A stretch of 53,368 nt of DNA from an uncultured Selenomonadales bacterium (GTDB lineage: Bacteria; Bacillota; Negativicutes; Selenomonadales; Selenomonadaceae), in NCBI GenBank assembly GCA_937877545.1, contig CALFJE010000150.1:1-53368 (forward strand), in the 5' to 3' direction. Shown here in pieces: positions 34,712 through 44,000 of this stretch. The notes beneath the pieces are model-generated. The model did no database searches. It was not told the origin of the DNA and saw only the letters and a list, made by a program, of their open reading frames with translations. A program made the translations under genes and the position numbers. The first letter of the stretch is position 1. The number at the start of each line of letters is the position of its first letter.

Positions 34712-36010
34712 GAACTCCTGCTTAAGCCCGAAATAAACTGCGCGGTCGTCGCGCTTGTTTAGGGCGTGCCATTCGCCGAGAATGTACGTCGAATCGGCAA
34801 CCTTGTATTGTGACTTGAGACGAACTTTGCCGTCGTTTAAGTCGTAAGCCTCGGCGGAAAACTTCCACTTACTGCCGGCGTAGGCGTCCAGCCCGATACC
34901 CGGCTTGCCCGCGATTATCCCGGCTCGCGCTCCAAAGTCATTGAATCGCTTGCCGCCCTGCAGATTGAGCCGCGTATTGTCGCCAATATCCTCCGCGCCC
35001 AGCACCAACGTTTTATCGTCGCTCGTCACGTTGAGGTTAAAATTCGCGTTCCAATCGCTCGCTTTGCCGCTGTATAGTATATCAACCGAAGGCGTTACGT
35101 CAATCTTTGAAACCTTATCCGCCGCGCCCTGCACCTTGCCCAACATTTTATCGGCGCGTTCGCTTATGCTGCGGGCATTGCTGACGGTCGCCTTCAAATC
35201 CTCGGCAACTTGCGGGTCGCCCGCGAACTTATTCATATTTTCCGCCATGCTCTCGACGCTCTTGGTAGTCTTTGCAATGCTGTCGAGCGTTGACTTCAAG
35301 TCTTCGACGGTCTTGGGGTCGCCCGCGAACTTGTCAAGGTTAGCCGTCATGTGCTCGACGTTCGCCACTGTCCCGTTCATGCCCTGCAATATCCCGTTCA
35401 TTTGGCTAATCATATCGTTGAAAGTCGCCTCGTTATCGTTGGCGGTTTTCGCAAGCGAGGCAGTCAAAGCGTTCACGTTCGAGGAGGCTTCCTCCATGTT
35501 CTTGCTCATTTCGACGACCGACTTTTGAAAGGTATCGTCGCCGATAATGGCGTGCACGTCCTTAATCAGCTCCTCGACTTCAACCATTACCTTGGTTAAG
35601 CCGTCGAACATCTGATCCATACCCGCCTCGTCCGCGCCGTAGAGATATTCGCCGTTTTGAAGATATTCGCCGTCGTCGACCTTGGGCTGGAAGTTTATAA
35701 ATTTCTCGCCCATGACGCCGCTCGACGCTATGGAAACTTTGGATTGCTTGGGAATTTTGACTTCGGGGTCAACGTTCATTGTGACGGTTACGCCCGTGCC
35801 CTCGTTAGCGATTTTGGTAACCTTGCCAACCAGCACGCCGCTTAGCCGAACGTCCGATTGCGGCATAAGCCCCACCACCTGCTTAAAGCCCGCGTATAAA
35901 ATCAAATCGTCGTTCGACCCGAAATTAAAATTGCCGAGTCCCGCCGTTGCGCCGCCCAAGAGCATAAGCCCGCCGACCGTGAACGCGCCGACCTTTGCCT
36001 CAACTGACAT
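34709..36010 (-). CDS. mlaD: MlaD-type MCE protein with putative C-terminal outer-membrane barrel
   Basis: A 433-residue protein. Residues 5-25 are a membrane anchor. Residues 35-110 are the MCE domain (GFKQVVGLMPQSDVRLSGVLVGKVTKI). Residues 115-300 form a long helix-rich needle with repeats (NLDKFAGDP and NMNKFAGDP). The last 130 residues are beta-rich and end with a terminal Phe (YFGLKQEF), as outer-membrane barrels do. E. coli MlaD (183 residues) lacks the last two parts. This matches the published Veillonella Mla protein that spans the envelope as a phospholipid bridge. The start ATG at 36008-36010 follows GGAGG. mlaE and mlaF lie upstream but are separated by inserted genes. Confidence 0.88.
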   Translation of the reverse strand: MSVEAKVGAFTVGGLMLLGGATAGLGNFNFGSNDDLILYAGFKQVVGLMPQSDVRLSGVLVGKVTKIANEGTGVTVTMNVDPEVKIPKQSKVSIASSGVMGEKFINFQPKVDDGEYLQNGEYLYGADEAGMDQMFDGLTKVMVEVEELIKDVHAIIGDDTFQKSVVEMSKNMEEASSNVNALTASLAKTANDNEATFNDMISQMNGILQGMNGTVANVEHMTANLDKFAGDPKTVEDLKSTLDSIAKTTKSVESMAENMNKFAGDPQVAEDLKATVSNARSISERADKMLGKVQGAADKVSKIDVTPSVDILYSGKASDWNANFNLNVTSDDKTLVLGAEDIGDNTRLNLQGGKRFNDFGARAGIIAGKPGIGLDAYAGSKWKFSAEAYDLNDGKVRLKSQYKVADSTYILGEWHALNKRDDRAVYFGLKQEF

Positions 36011-36022
36011 CACATCGCCTCC

Positions 36023-36517
36023 TTAGGGTTGCCTTTTAAACCGCGCCGATTCGGTTATCGGAATGCCCGCTTCGGTCGGAATGTAAATCACTTCGTTGCT
36101 CGACTCGCGCAAAGCCTCTATCCAAAGATAATGAATGTAAGCCTCGTTATTCTGCAAGCTGTCGCCGATGATTTTATTTGCTTTGGCGACGCCCTCGGCG
36201 CGAATGACCTCTGCATTGGCAAGCGATTTAGCCGACTCTTCCTTGGCTTTAGCCTCCTGTATAGCGATTTGGCGATTTTGCTCCGCTCGTGCAAGTTCAG
36301 CCTCGCCCGCCTTGTTCTGTTGCCAAACGTAATATTGCGGCATTGCGAACAGGATTATCGCCGCGACCGTCGACGTAAAGACGGCACAGCCTATGCCCGA
36401 CTTGATAAACAACGCGGCGTTACCCTTTTCGCGCTTATTTGCTTCCTTAGCCGCGAAAAACGAAATCGCCAATATAACGAATCCTGCCATTACCAAGACA
36501 GCCGGCACCATAATCAT
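36023..36517 (-). CDS. SPFH-tail-like membrane protein
   Basis: A 164-residue protein. Two hydrophobic segments (residues 3-22 and 36-60) precede a helical tail (YVWQQNKAGEAELARAEQN to the end). That tail resembles the region after the band-7 domain in proteins annotated as membrane protease subunit: RIQIEEAK-like helices, VIRAEGVAKANKII, and YIPTEAGIPITES. The SPFH domain itself is absent, so it is either a short form or a truncated relative. It lies between the cytosine methyltransferase and mlaD with small gaps. Role unknown. Confidence 0.7.
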   Translation of the reverse strand: MIMVPAVLVMAGFVILAISFFAAKEANKREKGNAALFIKSGIGCAVFTSTVAAIILFAMPQYYVWQQNKAGEAELARAEQNRQIAIQEAKAKEESAKSLANAEVIRAEGVAKANKIIGDSLQNNEAYIHYLWIEALRESSNEVIYIPTEAGIPITESARFKRQP

Positions 36518-36543
36518 AAAATCACTTCGCCTTCAAAAAATTT

Positions 36544-37533
36544 TTATGTCAACCGGTTTCTGATGGCAACAGCGATCTCTTGCGCGAGCGTCACGGGCAC
36601 GGCGTTGCCAATCATCTTGTACGCGTCATCAATCTTGGAGTAAACAAACTTGAAATCGTCATGGAAACCTTGAACACGCGCAATTTCTCTGACCGTCATG
36701 CGTCGATACAAATGTTCCTTGCCCTTCACAAAGCGGCGGTCATTTTGGCTGACGAAAACCATTTTTGGAGCTTGCGGGTGCAGTTGGCAATGACGACCCG
36801 ACGCCTGCACGGTAAACGCCTGCTCGTCCCAAGACTTCACGCGGTTGCGGCTCATGAAAATCGTTGAGAAATTTCCCGTAAAAAATTCGTTGCTGTTTTC
36901 AGAGCGTTCGTTGTGAACATTGCCGCAAGTAGCCGGCACGGCGGAAAATTGCAAATCCCAAATGACATCGCGCAGCGTCAATTTCTTTGAATCCGCCTCC
37001 GTTGAGCCGTGCGGAAATTTGAACCTTATGCCCAGGTCTTGTCGAAAGCCGATATAGAAAACCCGCTTGCGCTCTTGAGCCACGCCGTAATCTTTGGCAT
37101 TGACGAGGGTTATCGTCAAGTCGTAGCCGCAACGTTTGAATTGCTTGGCTATAAATTCGACGGCTTCCGAATGACGCTCCGAAAGCATACCGCTGACATT
37201 TTCCGCCAGAAAAAATTTCGGCTGTTTGGCTTGCAAAATCCTGATGTAGTCGAAGAAAAGCTTTCCGCGTGAATCTTGAATGCCCCGTTGAGCTCCCGCC
37301 TCCGACCAAGATTGGCAGGGCGGTCCTCCGATTATCCCGTCAACGTCATCGGGGAAAATATCAACGGACAACGTTCGCACGTCTTGAGTTAAAAGCTCCG
37401 ACTTCGGATGGTTCAATCGGAATGTTTGCCAAATCGAAGAATCGAATTCATTTGCAACAGGAATATCGAAGCCCGCACGTTCAAAGCCCGAATCAAGACC
37501 GCCGCAACCGCTGAATAAACTAATCAGCTTCAA
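36544..37533 (-). CDS. DNA cytosine-5 methyltransferase, HaeIII-like (predicted GGCC)
   Basis: A protein of about 329 residues. Motifs: LFSGCGGLDSGF (I), GGPPCQSWSEAGAQRG (IV, catalytic Cys), FFLAENVSG (VI), NAKDYGVAQERKRVF (VIII) and YKMIGNAVPVTLA (X). The recognition segment SRNRVKSWDEQAFTVQASGR is nearly that of M.HaeIII, which methylates the inner C of GGCC; the overall length (330) also matches. It starts with TTG at 37531-37533, preceded by GGAGGTGAGG, four bases after the nuclease stop. It protects DNA from the cognate nuclease. The specificity is inferred from similarity recalled from memory. Confidence 0.92.
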   Translation of the reverse strand: MKLISLFSGCGGLDSGFERAGFDIPVANEFDSSIWQTFRLNHPKSELLTQDVRTLSVDIFPDDVDGIIGGPPCQSWSEAGAQRGIQDSRGKLFFDYIRILQAKQPKFFLAENVSGMLSERHSEAVEFIAKQFKRCGYDLTITLVNAKDYGVAQERKRVFYIGFRQDLGIRFKFPHGSTEADSKKLTLRDVIWDLQFSAVPATCGNVHNERSENSNEFFTGNFSTIFMSRNRVKSWDEQAFTVQASGRHCQLHPQAPKMVFVSQNDRRFVKGKEHLYRRMTVREIARVQGFHDDFKFVYSKIDDAYKMIGNAVPVTLAQEIAVAIRNRLT

Positions 37534-37537
37534 AGCC

Positions 37538-38386
37538 TCACCTCCAAACCTCGTACCGAATGAGCTTGGCATTACGCAACTTACAAGGATTATCGGGACT
37601 TTTTATCTGCGTATCGATGATTTGCAACGTCGGATAATCTTTTTGAAGCTTAATCAATTCCTCGCGATTTTCCAACGTTGTCCACATTCCCGAATCGATA
37701 ACGCACATGAAATTGAAATCGGCTTTCAGGTTTCGTTGGTAGGCATAACCAAAAACGCGCCAAGGGTTTTCTATATGCCACATGCCGCGAATTCGCAGGT
37801 AAGTTATCCCCAGCGGGTCAACGCAATTCACTCTACCGAGTTCACGAGTCGGTGCGAAATTAACGAACGGAATAGTCTCGACGCCATCCTTTATCTTTTG
37901 GCGAATTCGGCTGTAGCATTCTTCGGAGGCACAATAGTCGCGCCCGTAAACCATGCAAAGATGTTTCAAGCTGTTGCCGTTGACGACGCCGACAGTATAG
38001 ATAATTTCTTTTTCCGCCCAATCTTCAGCCTCGCGACAAGCTCTTGAGATAAGCGGGCTTGAATTTTTGAGCGTATGCTTCGGCGGACTGCTGTTCAAAG
38101 CTATAGCGGCGTCAGGCGATTCGATTTTCTTGACTTCGACGGCATCGCCGCCCTTGAGCATAAGGTCGGGCGGGTTTGAACTGTTACCCAACCACGAAAA
38201 AGTTTCGCTCCATTTGTTCAGACATTCGGTTTCGGAAAGGTCAAACGTATCGGCGAAGAGATTTTTGACGTAATCTTCAAGCGCGTCTCCTTGACTGTTA
38301 GCACGATTATGACTGCCTCGCGCCGCCGTCAAGTTGAACTCGTTCCTTACAATCAGCGTAACAATAGCGTCAACGATATTTTTCAC
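37538..38386 (-). CDS. Type II restriction endonuclease, NgoPII-like (predicted GGCC)
   Basis: A 282-residue protein. The N-terminus (MKNIVDAIVTLIVRNEFN, then RANSQGDALEDYVKNLF) resembles the NgoPII/RE_NgoPII family that cuts GGCC. A PD-(D/E)XK-like core is suggested by DLMLKGGDAVEVKKIES (Asp, then Glu-X-Lys). It starts with GTG at 38384-38386, 12 bases after the mlaF stop, and is followed by the GGCC methylase, so the pair forms a compact type II system inside the mla operon. Specificity is inferred, not shown. Confidence 0.85.
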   Translation of the reverse strand: MKNIVDAIVTLIVRNEFNLTAARGSHNRANSQGDALEDYVKNLFADTFDLSETECLNKWSETFSWLGNSSNPPDLMLKGGDAVEVKKIESPDAAIALNSSPPKHTLKNSSPLISRACREAEDWAEKEIIYTVGVVNGNSLKHLCMVYGRDYCASEECYSRIRQKIKDGVETIPFVNFAPTRELGRVNCVDPLGITYLRIRGMWHIENPWRVFGYAYQRNLKADFNFMCVIDSGMWTTLENREELIKLQKDYPTLQIIDTQIKSPDNPCKLRNAKLIRYEVWR

Positions 38387-38398
38387 AAGCTCACCGCC

Positions 38399-39124
38399 CT
38401 AATCTATGATACGGAAAAACGCCTTAACGCGCTCGTCTTGAATCCGCTTGAAATTTTCGGGCGTGTCGACCGCAATCAGCTCGCCGTCGTAAATCATCGC
38501 TATCCTGTCAGCTATTCGGCACGCGCTAACCATGTCGTGCGTTACAACTATGCTCGTGACGTTTAGGGCGCGTTGCGTCTCGATAATCAGCTCGTCAATT
38601 TTGTTCGTCATAATCGGATCCAGACCGCTGCTCGGCTCGTCGTAGAAAATAATTTCCGGCTCAAAGGCAATGGCTCGCGCCAAGGAAACGCGTTTCTTCA
38701 TGCCGCCCGAAAGTTCGTTTGGCATACGATTTTCCACGCCTTCCAAGCCGACTTGCTTAAGTTTTTCGCGGACGATTGATTGAATTTTATCGCGGCTGTA
38801 ATCGGTATGCTCAACCAATCCGAAGGCAACATTGTCGCCGACGGTCATTGAATCGAACAGCGCGGAGTATTGGAAGACCATACCCATACGCAGGCGGACG
38901 CGCATCATATCCTTTTCGCCGAGGCGGGAAATTTCGTCGTTACCAATCCAAATTTCGCCGCTCGTCGGTTGAATCAAACCAATCATGAGGCGCAGGAGCG
39001 TCGACTTGCCGCTGCCCGACCCGCCGATTATCGCAAGCGTTTCGCCGTCGGCTATCTCAAGGTTGATATTTTTAAGCGCGACCTTTTTGCCGAAAATTTT
39101 TGTGACATTGACAATCCTAATCAT
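38399..39124 (-). CDS. mlaF: Mla ABC transporter ATPase
   Basis: A 241-residue ATPase of the MlaFEDB-type phospholipid transport complex. Walker A is GGSGSGKSTLLRL, the signature LSGGMKKRVSLARA, Walker B EIIFYDEPSSGLDP, and the switch histidine is in VVTHD. It starts ATG at 39122-39124, which overlaps the TGA of a truncated copy upstream (ATGA). Its own ribosome site is poor, so translation may depend on that truncated ORF. Together with mlaE it forms the inner-membrane part of the machine. Confidence 0.93.
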   Translation of the reverse strand: MIRIVNVTKIFGKKVALKNINLEIADGETLAIIGGSGSGKSTLLRLMIGLIQPTSGEIWIGNDEISRLGEKDMMRVRLRMGMVFQYSALFDSMTVGDNVAFGLVEHTDYSRDKIQSIVREKLKQVGLEGVENRMPNELSGGMKKRVSLARAIAFEPEIIFYDEPSSGLDPIMTNKIDELIIETQRALNVTSIVVTHDMVSACRIADRIAMIYDGELIAVDTPENFKRIQDERVKAFFRIID

Positions 39125-39336
39125 TGCCCTCGCAGTCCTCGTTCTTCGCCGTTGCCAATCCAAATTTCGCCGCTCGTCGGTTGAATCAAACCAATCATAA
39201 GGCGCAGGAGCGTCGATTTGCCGCTGCCCGACCCGCCGATTATCGCAAGCGTCTCGCCGTCAGCTATCTCAAGGTTGATATTTTTAAGCGCGACCTTCTT
39301 GCCGAAAATTTTTGTGACATTGACAATCCTAATCAT
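38938..39336. repeat. Partial tandem duplication of the mlaF 5' end (212-bp period)
   Basis: Bases 38938-39124 repeat 39150-39336 with six differences in 187 bases, all silent. The two copies meet near 39125-39149, where a short joint sequence has no counterpart. Confidence 0.9.
39121..39336 (-). pseudogene. Truncated mlaF copy
   Basis: A 71-codon ORF starting three bases after the mlaE stop, where the original mlaF would be expected. Its first 62 residues equal the MlaF N-terminus including Walker A (GGSGSGKST), then nine new residues and TGA. It lacks the signature and Walker B, so it cannot be a working ATPase. Its stop overlaps the start of complete mlaF. Confidence 0.85.
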
Positions 39337-39339
39337 AAC

Positions 39340-40113
39340 TTACCTGTAAATGATGAACGTCAGCAGAGCGTTCAAAATAAAAATAACGATAATCGAGGTG
39401 ACGACGGTTCTGGTCGTGGCAATGCCGACGCCCTCCGCGCCGTTGGGACAGTTCAAACCGTAGTAGCAACCGAGCACCGCAATCACGTTGCCGAAGAAAA
39501 TCGCCTTAATCATGCCGCCCGTAAGGTCGTGAATCGTGGCGAACATTTTAATCGAATTGATGAACAGGTAGGAGCTGATGCCTGAATATTGCGTGGCGAC
39601 GACCCAGCCGCCCAATACGCCGATAATGTCGCCGAAAACCGTAAGGAGCGGGACGGCTATCATGCAAGCTATCATGCGCGGGACGATAAGATAATTGACG
39701 GGGCTGACCGCCATAACTCGGAGAGCGTCAATTTGCTCGGTGACCTTCATTGTACTGATTTCCGCCGTGATAGCCGCGCCGACGCGACCCGCGCAGACTA
39801 CGCCGACCAAGACCGGTCCGAGTTCTCTGCCGATAGCGATTGCGATTATCCCGCCGACCGTCGATTGTGCGCCGAATCTTATAAACTCGTGCGCCGTCTG
39901 CAACGTAAAAACCACGCCCGTAAACAACAGCGTCAACGAGACGATTGTCAGCGAATCAACGCCCAAATGCGACATTTGCGCCAAGATGTGCCCTATTCGC
40001 GGCTTGCGCGTGGCTTGCCGCATTGTGTCGGCGTAGAGCAAGGCTATCGTGCCCAGCTCCTCGCAACGCCGCAATACCCAGCCGCCGACCGCCTCCAGGA
40101 ATTTCGTCAGCAA
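39340..40113 (-). CDS. mlaE: Mla ABC transporter permease (MlaE/YrbE)
   Basis: A 257-residue permease with about six hydrophobic segments. Family features include LGVDSLTIVSLTLLFTGVVF, GRELGPVLVGVVCAGRVGAAITAEISTMKVTEQIDAL (the conserved EQIDAL loop) and a glycine-rich end before IYR. It starts with TTG at 40111-40113 after AGGGGG. A TATAAT hexamer lies at 40138-40143 on the minus strand. It is the first gene of the leftward envelope operon. It cooperates with MlaF and MlaD to move phospholipids between membranes. Confidence 0.94.
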   Translation of the reverse strand: MLTKFLEAVGGWVLRRCEELGTIALLYADTMRQATRKPRIGHILAQMSHLGVDSLTIVSLTLLFTGVVFTLQTAHEFIRFGAQSTVGGIIAIAIGRELGPVLVGVVCAGRVGAAITAEISTMKVTEQIDALRVMAVSPVNYLIVPRMIACMIAVPLLTVFGDIIGVLGGWVVATQYSGISSYLFINSIKMFATIHDLTGGMIKAIFFGNVIAVLGCYYGLNCPNGAEGVGIATTRTVVTSIIVIFILNALLTFIIYR

Positions 40114-40265
40114 TGCGCCGCCCCCTTTCGACGTTGCATTATACCATAAAATTCATTTGCGCATGATTAGACCCCAAAAAAATTTTTTCGCTGCGACGGG
40201 GAATTTGACAGCGGCGAATCAATCATTTAAAATTCACACTGAATCTGCGCGGAGGTGAATTTAAC

Positions 40266-40895
40266 TTGAAAAAAATTTTAATAATCTGCGCGGCGTTATC
40301 GGCTATGTATTTGCTGATAAGTATGCCGGCGATTCAGAAAAAATTCCTGTATCCGTTCCCCTACCGCACGACGGTCGAAAATTACGCGGTGCGTTGGCAG
40401 GTCGATAAATTTTTGGCGGTGGCAGTCATGAAGGTCGAAAGCAACTTCCAAGAGACGGCGCACTCTCAAAGCGGCGCGGTGGGCTTAATGCAAATCATGC
40501 CCGAAACGGCGACGTGGATAGCGCACCGGCTGGGCGAAGAACCCGACGAGCTTGCCCGCGACTTAGAGAATCTGCGCGAACCCGAAACGAATATCCGCTA
40601 CGGCACGTGGTATCTTGCCGAGTTGTTGGAGGAGTTCAAAGGCAACGACGTTTTGGCATTGGCGGCATATAACGCGGGGCGCGGCAACGTTCGCGCATGG
40701 ATGGAGCAAAATAATTGGAGCGAAACCTTCGCCGACCCCGATAAAATTCCCTACGCCGAAACTCGCGACTACGTTAAACGTGTCCTGCATTGCCGCGAAA
40801 AGTACACCGAACTTTACGGCACAAACAGCCTCGTATCCACGCCCATTGCCCTCCACGAACTGCGCTTCGCCCGTTGGAAAAATCTATCACTGTGA
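40266..40895 (+). CDS. Lytic transglycosylase (SLT domain)
   Basis: A 209-residue enzyme that cleaves peptidoglycan glycan strands. Residues 1-20 are a signal anchor. The SLT domain shows MKVESNF with the catalytic Glu, QSGAVGLMQIMPETA, NIRYGTWYLAELL and ALAAYNAGRGNV. It starts with TTG, preceded by GGAGGTG, and is divergent from mlaE. A strong terminator follows the stop. It resembles the small YjbJ/Slt35-type family of the Firmicutes and is likely periplasmic. Confidence 0.93.
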   Translation: MKKILIICAALSAMYLLISMPAIQKKFLYPFPYRTTVENYAVRWQVDKFLAVAVMKVESNFQETAHSQSGAVGLMQIMPETATWIAHRLGEEPDELARDLENLREPETNIRYGTWYLAELLEEFKGNDVLALAAYNAGRGNVRAWMEQNNWSETFADPDKIPYAETRDYVKRVLHCREKYTELYGTNSLVSTPIALHELRFARWKNLSL

Positions 40896-40915
40896 TAATC
40901 CGTAAGCAAAAAAAT

Positions 40916-40943
40916 CCTCTCCCGAATCGGAGAGGTTTTTTTT
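40916..40943 (+). terminator. Rho-independent terminator of the transglycosylase gene
   Basis: CCTCTCC (40916-40922) and GGAGAGG (40929-40935) with a six-base loop are followed by eight Ts. Confidence 0.9.
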
Positions 40944-40953
40944 GTCGTCAAAA

Positions 40954-41055
40954 TTATTTTGCGGCGGGTTCCGTTTTCCATGTCCCGGTCGTTGACGATT
41001 CGACCGCCGCCAAGTCAATCAACGTGCCGCTCAGCGGGCTGTCGATAATCAACAT
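40954..41055 (-). CDS. Putative 33-residue microprotein after the Hsp70-like gene
   Basis: A short ORF, MLIIDSPLSGTLIDLAAVES then STTGTWKTEPAAK. Its GGAGG site (41065-41069) overlaps the end of the large ATPase gene and lies nine bases from the ATG, a well-placed signal. There is no signal peptide. The reading frame closes 11 bases before the transglycosylase terminator stem on the other strand. I do not recognise it. The arrangement suggests co-expression with the large ATPase. Confidence 0.5.
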   Translation of the reverse strand: MLIIDSPLSGTLIDLAAVESSTTGTWKTEPAAK

Positions 41056-41068
41056 GCCAATCGCCCTC

Positions 41069-44000
41069 CTATCTGCTCAAAACCAGCTTGCCCGTCTGCT
41101 TGAGCCGCCACTTGTCGCCGCTAAGCTCGAAGACAGCCGCCCGCTCCACGCGAAGCCGCGAATACCTCCCGCCGTCGAAATTCGATTCAAAGACCAGCCC
41201 GAACGCCCGCTCCGCATGATGATTTTCCGTGTAAGTCTTGAGGTTGGGCACGACCGCGAAGGTATTGCCCGCAACCGCGCAAGCCCAAAAATCGCCGCCC
41301 GCCACGCTCGACGCCTCGACGAATTTAGGCGCAAGTTTCGGGCGATTCATACGCTCCTCGACGTTGGCGCAAGTAAAAGCTCGCACCTTGTGGCGACGTA
41401 AAAATCTTTCCCGCGCTTGCCGACCGCTGAACCCGCTCAACTTCGACAACGCATTAAAATCGGTCACGAACGCCGCGCCGATTGAATCAGTATCGTGAGT
41501 CAAAATTTTTTCCGATTTAAACTTCCCGCTACCAGTCCCCGGTTCCTTGTCCCTCGTCCCTAAATACAATTTCAGCTCGGCGATAAAGACCGGCTCGACC
41601 GACAACGTTTTAACGTCGCGCCCGCGCTTGTCCATGTAAAAATTATTCGCGGCGCGGATAAGCTCCTCCTCGTCGAAGTCGACGCCCTCCGCCCAAAGTT
41701 TCGACGCCTTGTTGAACCGCTCTGCAAAAGTTTTGAACTCGCTAAGCGTCGCAACGGTCACGCCCTCGGAAATGTCGTGCGCACTGAGGAACGCCCCCGC
41801 CGCTTGAGCCTCGCCGCCCTGCGTGAAGTCCGCGCCCGCCAATACCGCCGAATAAATCAAATCGTCCGCCTCGCCGAACATCTCGCGATTGATGCGCTCC
41901 TCGTCAAAAAATTCCTCGTCGTTTGCAGGACGCTCGACAATCATGCCCGCCGCGACTTCAATCTTGGGTTGCGGACTCAAATGCAGATTGAACTTTTTAT
42001 AGCCCGCAAGCCCGCTCGCCGCCGTGAAAACTTTATCCAACACGTCCAGATAAATGTTGCCGTCAAGGTCGGCTCCGCCCGTCAGCCAACGGAAAATCCG
42101 CGCCCCGTTGCCGCCCACGAACACATGAGGAATTTTCTCCTCGCGATAATGCCCGTAGTCGTGCAAAACTTTAATCAGCTCGCCGAGGTAGTGGAACAGC
42201 CCAGCCGTAGCGAATTGCGCCGCCTGCAACACATTGCGAATCGGCTCCCGCCCCGTCTTGAACTTCAAATCCGCCAAATAATTTTCGCTGTGCTCGCGCA
42301 AATCGGCGTCGATAACGGCTTGACGTTGCGCCTCGTCGCTAAGCTTGCCGGAAAGCTTCTCGCCCGCGAACAGCTCATAATTGTCATAAACGGGCTTAAA
42401 CATTTGCCGCGCCGCGTAGCGAATCGACGTGTGGTAGACGATACGGGGCGGCTCGCCGCTGATAACGCTGATGTCGGTGGTGCCCGCGCCTATGTCGACG
42501 CAAACCGCGCCCTGCGCGAAATTGCCCGCCGCGCCGTTGAGCTTGTTGAAGTGATAAGCCGCAGCCTTGCTCTCCGTGTAAAAATTGGCGTCACCGCCGA
42601 CAGCCTCGCGGCAAATCTCTTGGAACGAAACTTTTTGCGCTTGTGAAAACGCCGTGGGGTAGGAGAAATTCCATTGAACGTCGTTTGCGCCCGCCGCCTC
42701 AACCGCCGCCTGCAAGCAGATTTGCCCGATGTATGCCGCCGTCTTGCGCCGTTGACGGTCGTCGTCCTGCCATTTCAAGTTGGCGTCGATGTGCGCCGCG
42801 AATTGCTCAAACACCCGCGTGTTTTCCGAGCTTAATAAAAATACGTGCCCGTCCCGCAACGGTCGAATCGATTTTAAATCGCCCGCCGTCAGCATGTGGA
42901 AGATACTCAAAAACGAGCCGTCCGCCCGCGCAGGGATTTGCGACGGGATAAAGTGGCGGTACGTTTGAGCGCGCGCGCCGCCGCTCTCCGTGACTTTGTA
43001 CAAATGCGGCTTGAAATTCAGCGGACGCGGCGTGTTGTCGTTTTCGGAGTAGAAAACCATCGTCGAACTGGTGCCGAAGTCCACGCCGATTTTCCAATGC
43101 AAATCCGCATTGCGCTCGATAAGGGGCGGCTTGTTTAGGAGGATAACGCCGACCTCGTAAGGAGCCTTGCCGGCGTGCGGCGGCGGATTGTACGTGACGA
43201 TTAAAATTTCGGGGAAGGCGTCAAGCTTGGCGGTGAAGCGATTCGCCGAAAAATTCCCCGCCTGTCCGTAGGGCGCGACGAAGTAAATATCTTTGGCGGG
43301 CGCGTCGGCGTCGGATTGATAATTTTCGTAGTAAAGGAAATAATCCGTCCAACCTGCGCGGCGGAAGTCGGGATACAGCTCGACGACGGGAGCCTCGCGG
43401 TCAATGTAAATCAGCTCGCGCTTGGGATAAGCCCGCGTCCAACGATAATCCTTGCCGGTGCCGTCTGCGCCGCTCAACGGGAAGTCGAAATGCAAATAAA
43501 AATTCTCCGCGTCGTCGCCGATTGACAGCCGCGCAGAAATTTCGTCGGGCGTGAACAGCTCCAACAGCTCGCGCTTAATCGGCAGGATAGGCGTCAAATC
43601 CTTTTCGGACAGCGACTCCGCGCCTTGGAGCCTCGGCGAATTCGGGAAGGCGTCAGCCGGCTCGACGACCGCCATCCGTTCATGGAAGAATTCTTCGGGC
43701 TTACGCCACTGTGCGCCGTTGAGGTTGATTGCTCCGATTTTTTTACGGTCGGAAAGTTTGGCGTCGGTTATCTCGTTCGCGCTGATACCTTGCCAAACGA
43801 CCAGCCGCGCCGCGTCGACGCCCTCGAAGCGTGCGAAATCCCTCACGAAGTCGGGCGACACCAACAGGAGATTTTTCTTATCGGTAAGCAGGCGGACGGC
43901 GGAGTCTTCAAAGCGCGGCTCTCTGCCCTTAATCGTCTCGTCAAGGAGGCGGGCAATTCCCACGTGCAAATTCAAATTCGACGGGACAAACTCAAACGTG

